From Sphingobacteriaceae bacterium (GTDB lineage: Bacteria; Bacteroidota; Bacteroidia; Sphingobacteriales; Sphingobacteriaceae): a DNA stretch of 6,956 nt. The stretch lies in the NCBI GenBank assembly GCA_947478315.1, contig CANJWF010000065.1, positions 1 through 6,956 of the forward strand. The letters are read 5' to 3'. Below, in pieces: positions 6,006 through 6,956 of the stretch (positions within the stretch are counted from its first letter, which is position 1; the number at the start of each line of letters is the position of its first letter). A program made the translations under genes and the position numbers. The notes under the pieces were generated by a model that was not told the origin of the DNA, searched no databases, and saw only the letters and a list, made by a program, of their open reading frames with translations.

Positions 6006-6922
6006 TAGTTTAAACAAATCTTTAAATTCTCTACGGAATGTCTAAAAGAATTCATAGGAACTTGATTATTTTTTAGGCATTCAATAAAATATTGCAATTG
6101 TACTACATAGGTATCTTTAATCGTAAACTCGACATCACTAAACAACAATTCACCAGAATCATTTTTAATGGTGCTATTAATCAAATCAACCGTCCAAGTA
6201 TCATCTTCAAAAACAATTTCAATTAGTCTTTTAGGTTTTCGTCTATAATAATTCAGGACAATATTAGCGGTAAAAGAACGATATTCCAATATGTAATTGG
6301 CATAATCACACGCATTAATCTGCAATGTAGAAACACTTCTCAATACTGAATTACTTTTACTGGGAAATCCGAATAACCAAGTTGTATAATCTAATTCATG
6401 AAATAGGTCTAAATGGACACCTCCCCCCATCGAAGCATTTGCACTATATACAGATCTAAAATCTTTACCAGGCCTCCAATCAGGTAAAAATGAACCACAA
6501 TACACATTAAGCTCATTGATCTTTGCTACATTTTTCTCCACTGCATTTTTTAAATATTGTATACAAGGATGAAATCGCAGATTACATGCTACATAGGTAA
6601 TTACTGCTTTTGTATCTATTAATGAAATTAGTTCACTTATTTTCTCCAACGTGTGTACAACAGGTTTTTCAATAAACAAAGGAATTTTCTTATTAGCTAA
6701 TAATTGTATAAACTGATAATGTAAATGGGTAGGATTAGAAATAATAGCAAAATCATATTTAACAGCTTTATCTTCCAAATGATAGATATTATTTATTCCT
6801 TCGACATTTTCAGCATTGACACTTGATCGCAATGCGTAGATCGTTGTTTCTATATTTAAAGATTGTAGAGCTTTAATATGTTTCTTCGCAATAGATCCCA
6901 ATCCAACTATTAATATATTCAT
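6005..6922 (-). CDS. Gfo/Idh/MocA family oxidoreductase (possibly PtmF-like)
   Basis: This is a 305-residue NAD(P)-dependent sugar oxidoreductase. The Rossmann motif GLGSIA is at 7-12, the EKP motif of the family at 85-87, and a GGGVHLDLFHELDY segment at 166-179 holds the Asp/His/Glu residues (Asp172, His175, Glu176, Asp178) expected around the active site. The protein is somewhat shorter than many family members but runs to a natural stop with no sign of a frameshift. Its pairing with a PtmA-like SDR and an amidotransferase trio suggests a role in making an amino-sugar precursor of a surface glycan; the reaction itself is not determined. The ATG at 6922 places the Rossmann motif at the very N-terminus, as is normal. 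Its stop TAA overlaps the SDR start by one base. Confidence 0.88.
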   Translation of the reverse strand: MNILIVGLGSIAKKHIKALQSLNIETTIYALRSSVNAENVEGINNIYHLEDKAVKYDFAIISNPTHLHYQFIQLLANKKIPLFIEKPVVHTLEKISELISLIDTKAVITYVACNLRFHPCIQYLKNAVEKNVAKINELNVYCGSFLPDWRPGKDFRSVYSANASMGGGVHLDLFHELDYTTWLFGFPSKSNSVLRSVSTLQINACDYANYILEYRSFTANIVLNYYRRKPKRLIEIVFEDDTWTVDLINSTIKNDSGELLFSDVEFTIKDTYVVQLQYFIECLKNNQVPMNSFRHSVENLKICLN

Positions 6923-6956
6923 AGCTCAAAATCTAATTTCCCCTGCTGTAACAAAT
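6919..6956 (-). CDS. Extreme 3' end of an upstream cluster gene (partial)
   Basis: Two minus-strand frames are open from the right edge. One reads LLQQGKLDFEL and stops at TGA 6921-6919, overlapping the Gfo ATG as ATGA. The other reads FVTAGEIRF and stops at TGA 6928-6926, three bases before the ATG. Either would fit the tight packing of this cluster. With at most 11 codons, neither the frame nor the product can be chosen. Confidence 0.35.
   Translation of the reverse strand, partial: LLQQGKLDFEL

Noticed and set aside
5842..6045. 67-codon plus-strand frame
   Set aside because: It is antisense to the SDR N-terminus and Gfo C-terminus, and looks like a shadow of these genes.

Overview
The window looks like chromosomal DNA from a member of the Bacteroidota. 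The DNA is AT-rich, gene starts lack a clear Shine-Dalgarno sequence, the one plus-strand gene encodes a lipoprotein with a short lipobox signal, and a TAnnTTTG-type -7 element lies just upstream of it. Genus or species cannot be read from the sequence.

Left part (1-2356): about 470 bases with no supportable gene, holding one AT-rich inverted repeat and a candidate promoter. A plus-strand gene follows for a 627-residue lipoprotein: a lipobox with Cys25, an unrecognised domain of about 280 residues, and six NHL-type repeats in an exact 162-base (54-residue) register, predicted to form a beta-propeller. A strong hairpin at 2361-2427 separates this gene from the convergent minus-strand cluster.

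Right part (2469-6956): a minus-strand gene cluster transcribed right to left. In transcription order it holds the last codons of an unknown gene, a Gfo/Idh/MocA oxidoreductase, an SDR oxidoreductase, an N-acetyl sugar amidotransferase (WbpG/WbuX/PseA family), a HisH-type glutaminase and a HisF-type barrel (AglZ/HisF2 family). Three junctions are tight (overlap or a few bases at most, TAATG, TGATG). The last three genes form the known acetamidino module: HisH releases ammonia from glutamine, HisF conducts it, and the PP-loop amidotransferase uses it to turn an N-acetyl group of an activated sugar into an acetamidino group. The HisF copy has lost the catalytic Asp11 of true imidazole glycerol phosphate synthase but keeps the ammonia-gate residues. 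This is therefore a surface-glycan sugar locus and not histidine biosynthesis. The two oxidoreductases resemble the PtmF/PtmA pair of Campylobacter flagellin-glycan loci, so a nonulosonic acid (legionaminic- or pseudaminic-type) or other diacetamido sugar is the best guess for the product. The genes that would settle this lie beyond the right edge.

The least explained part is the 199-base gap between the amidotransferase and hisH (3860-4058). It holds a diverged duplication of the hisH leader. Both copies encode a similar short peptide in the same frame, and a chain of mini-ORFs linked by ATGA overlaps leads into the hisH start.
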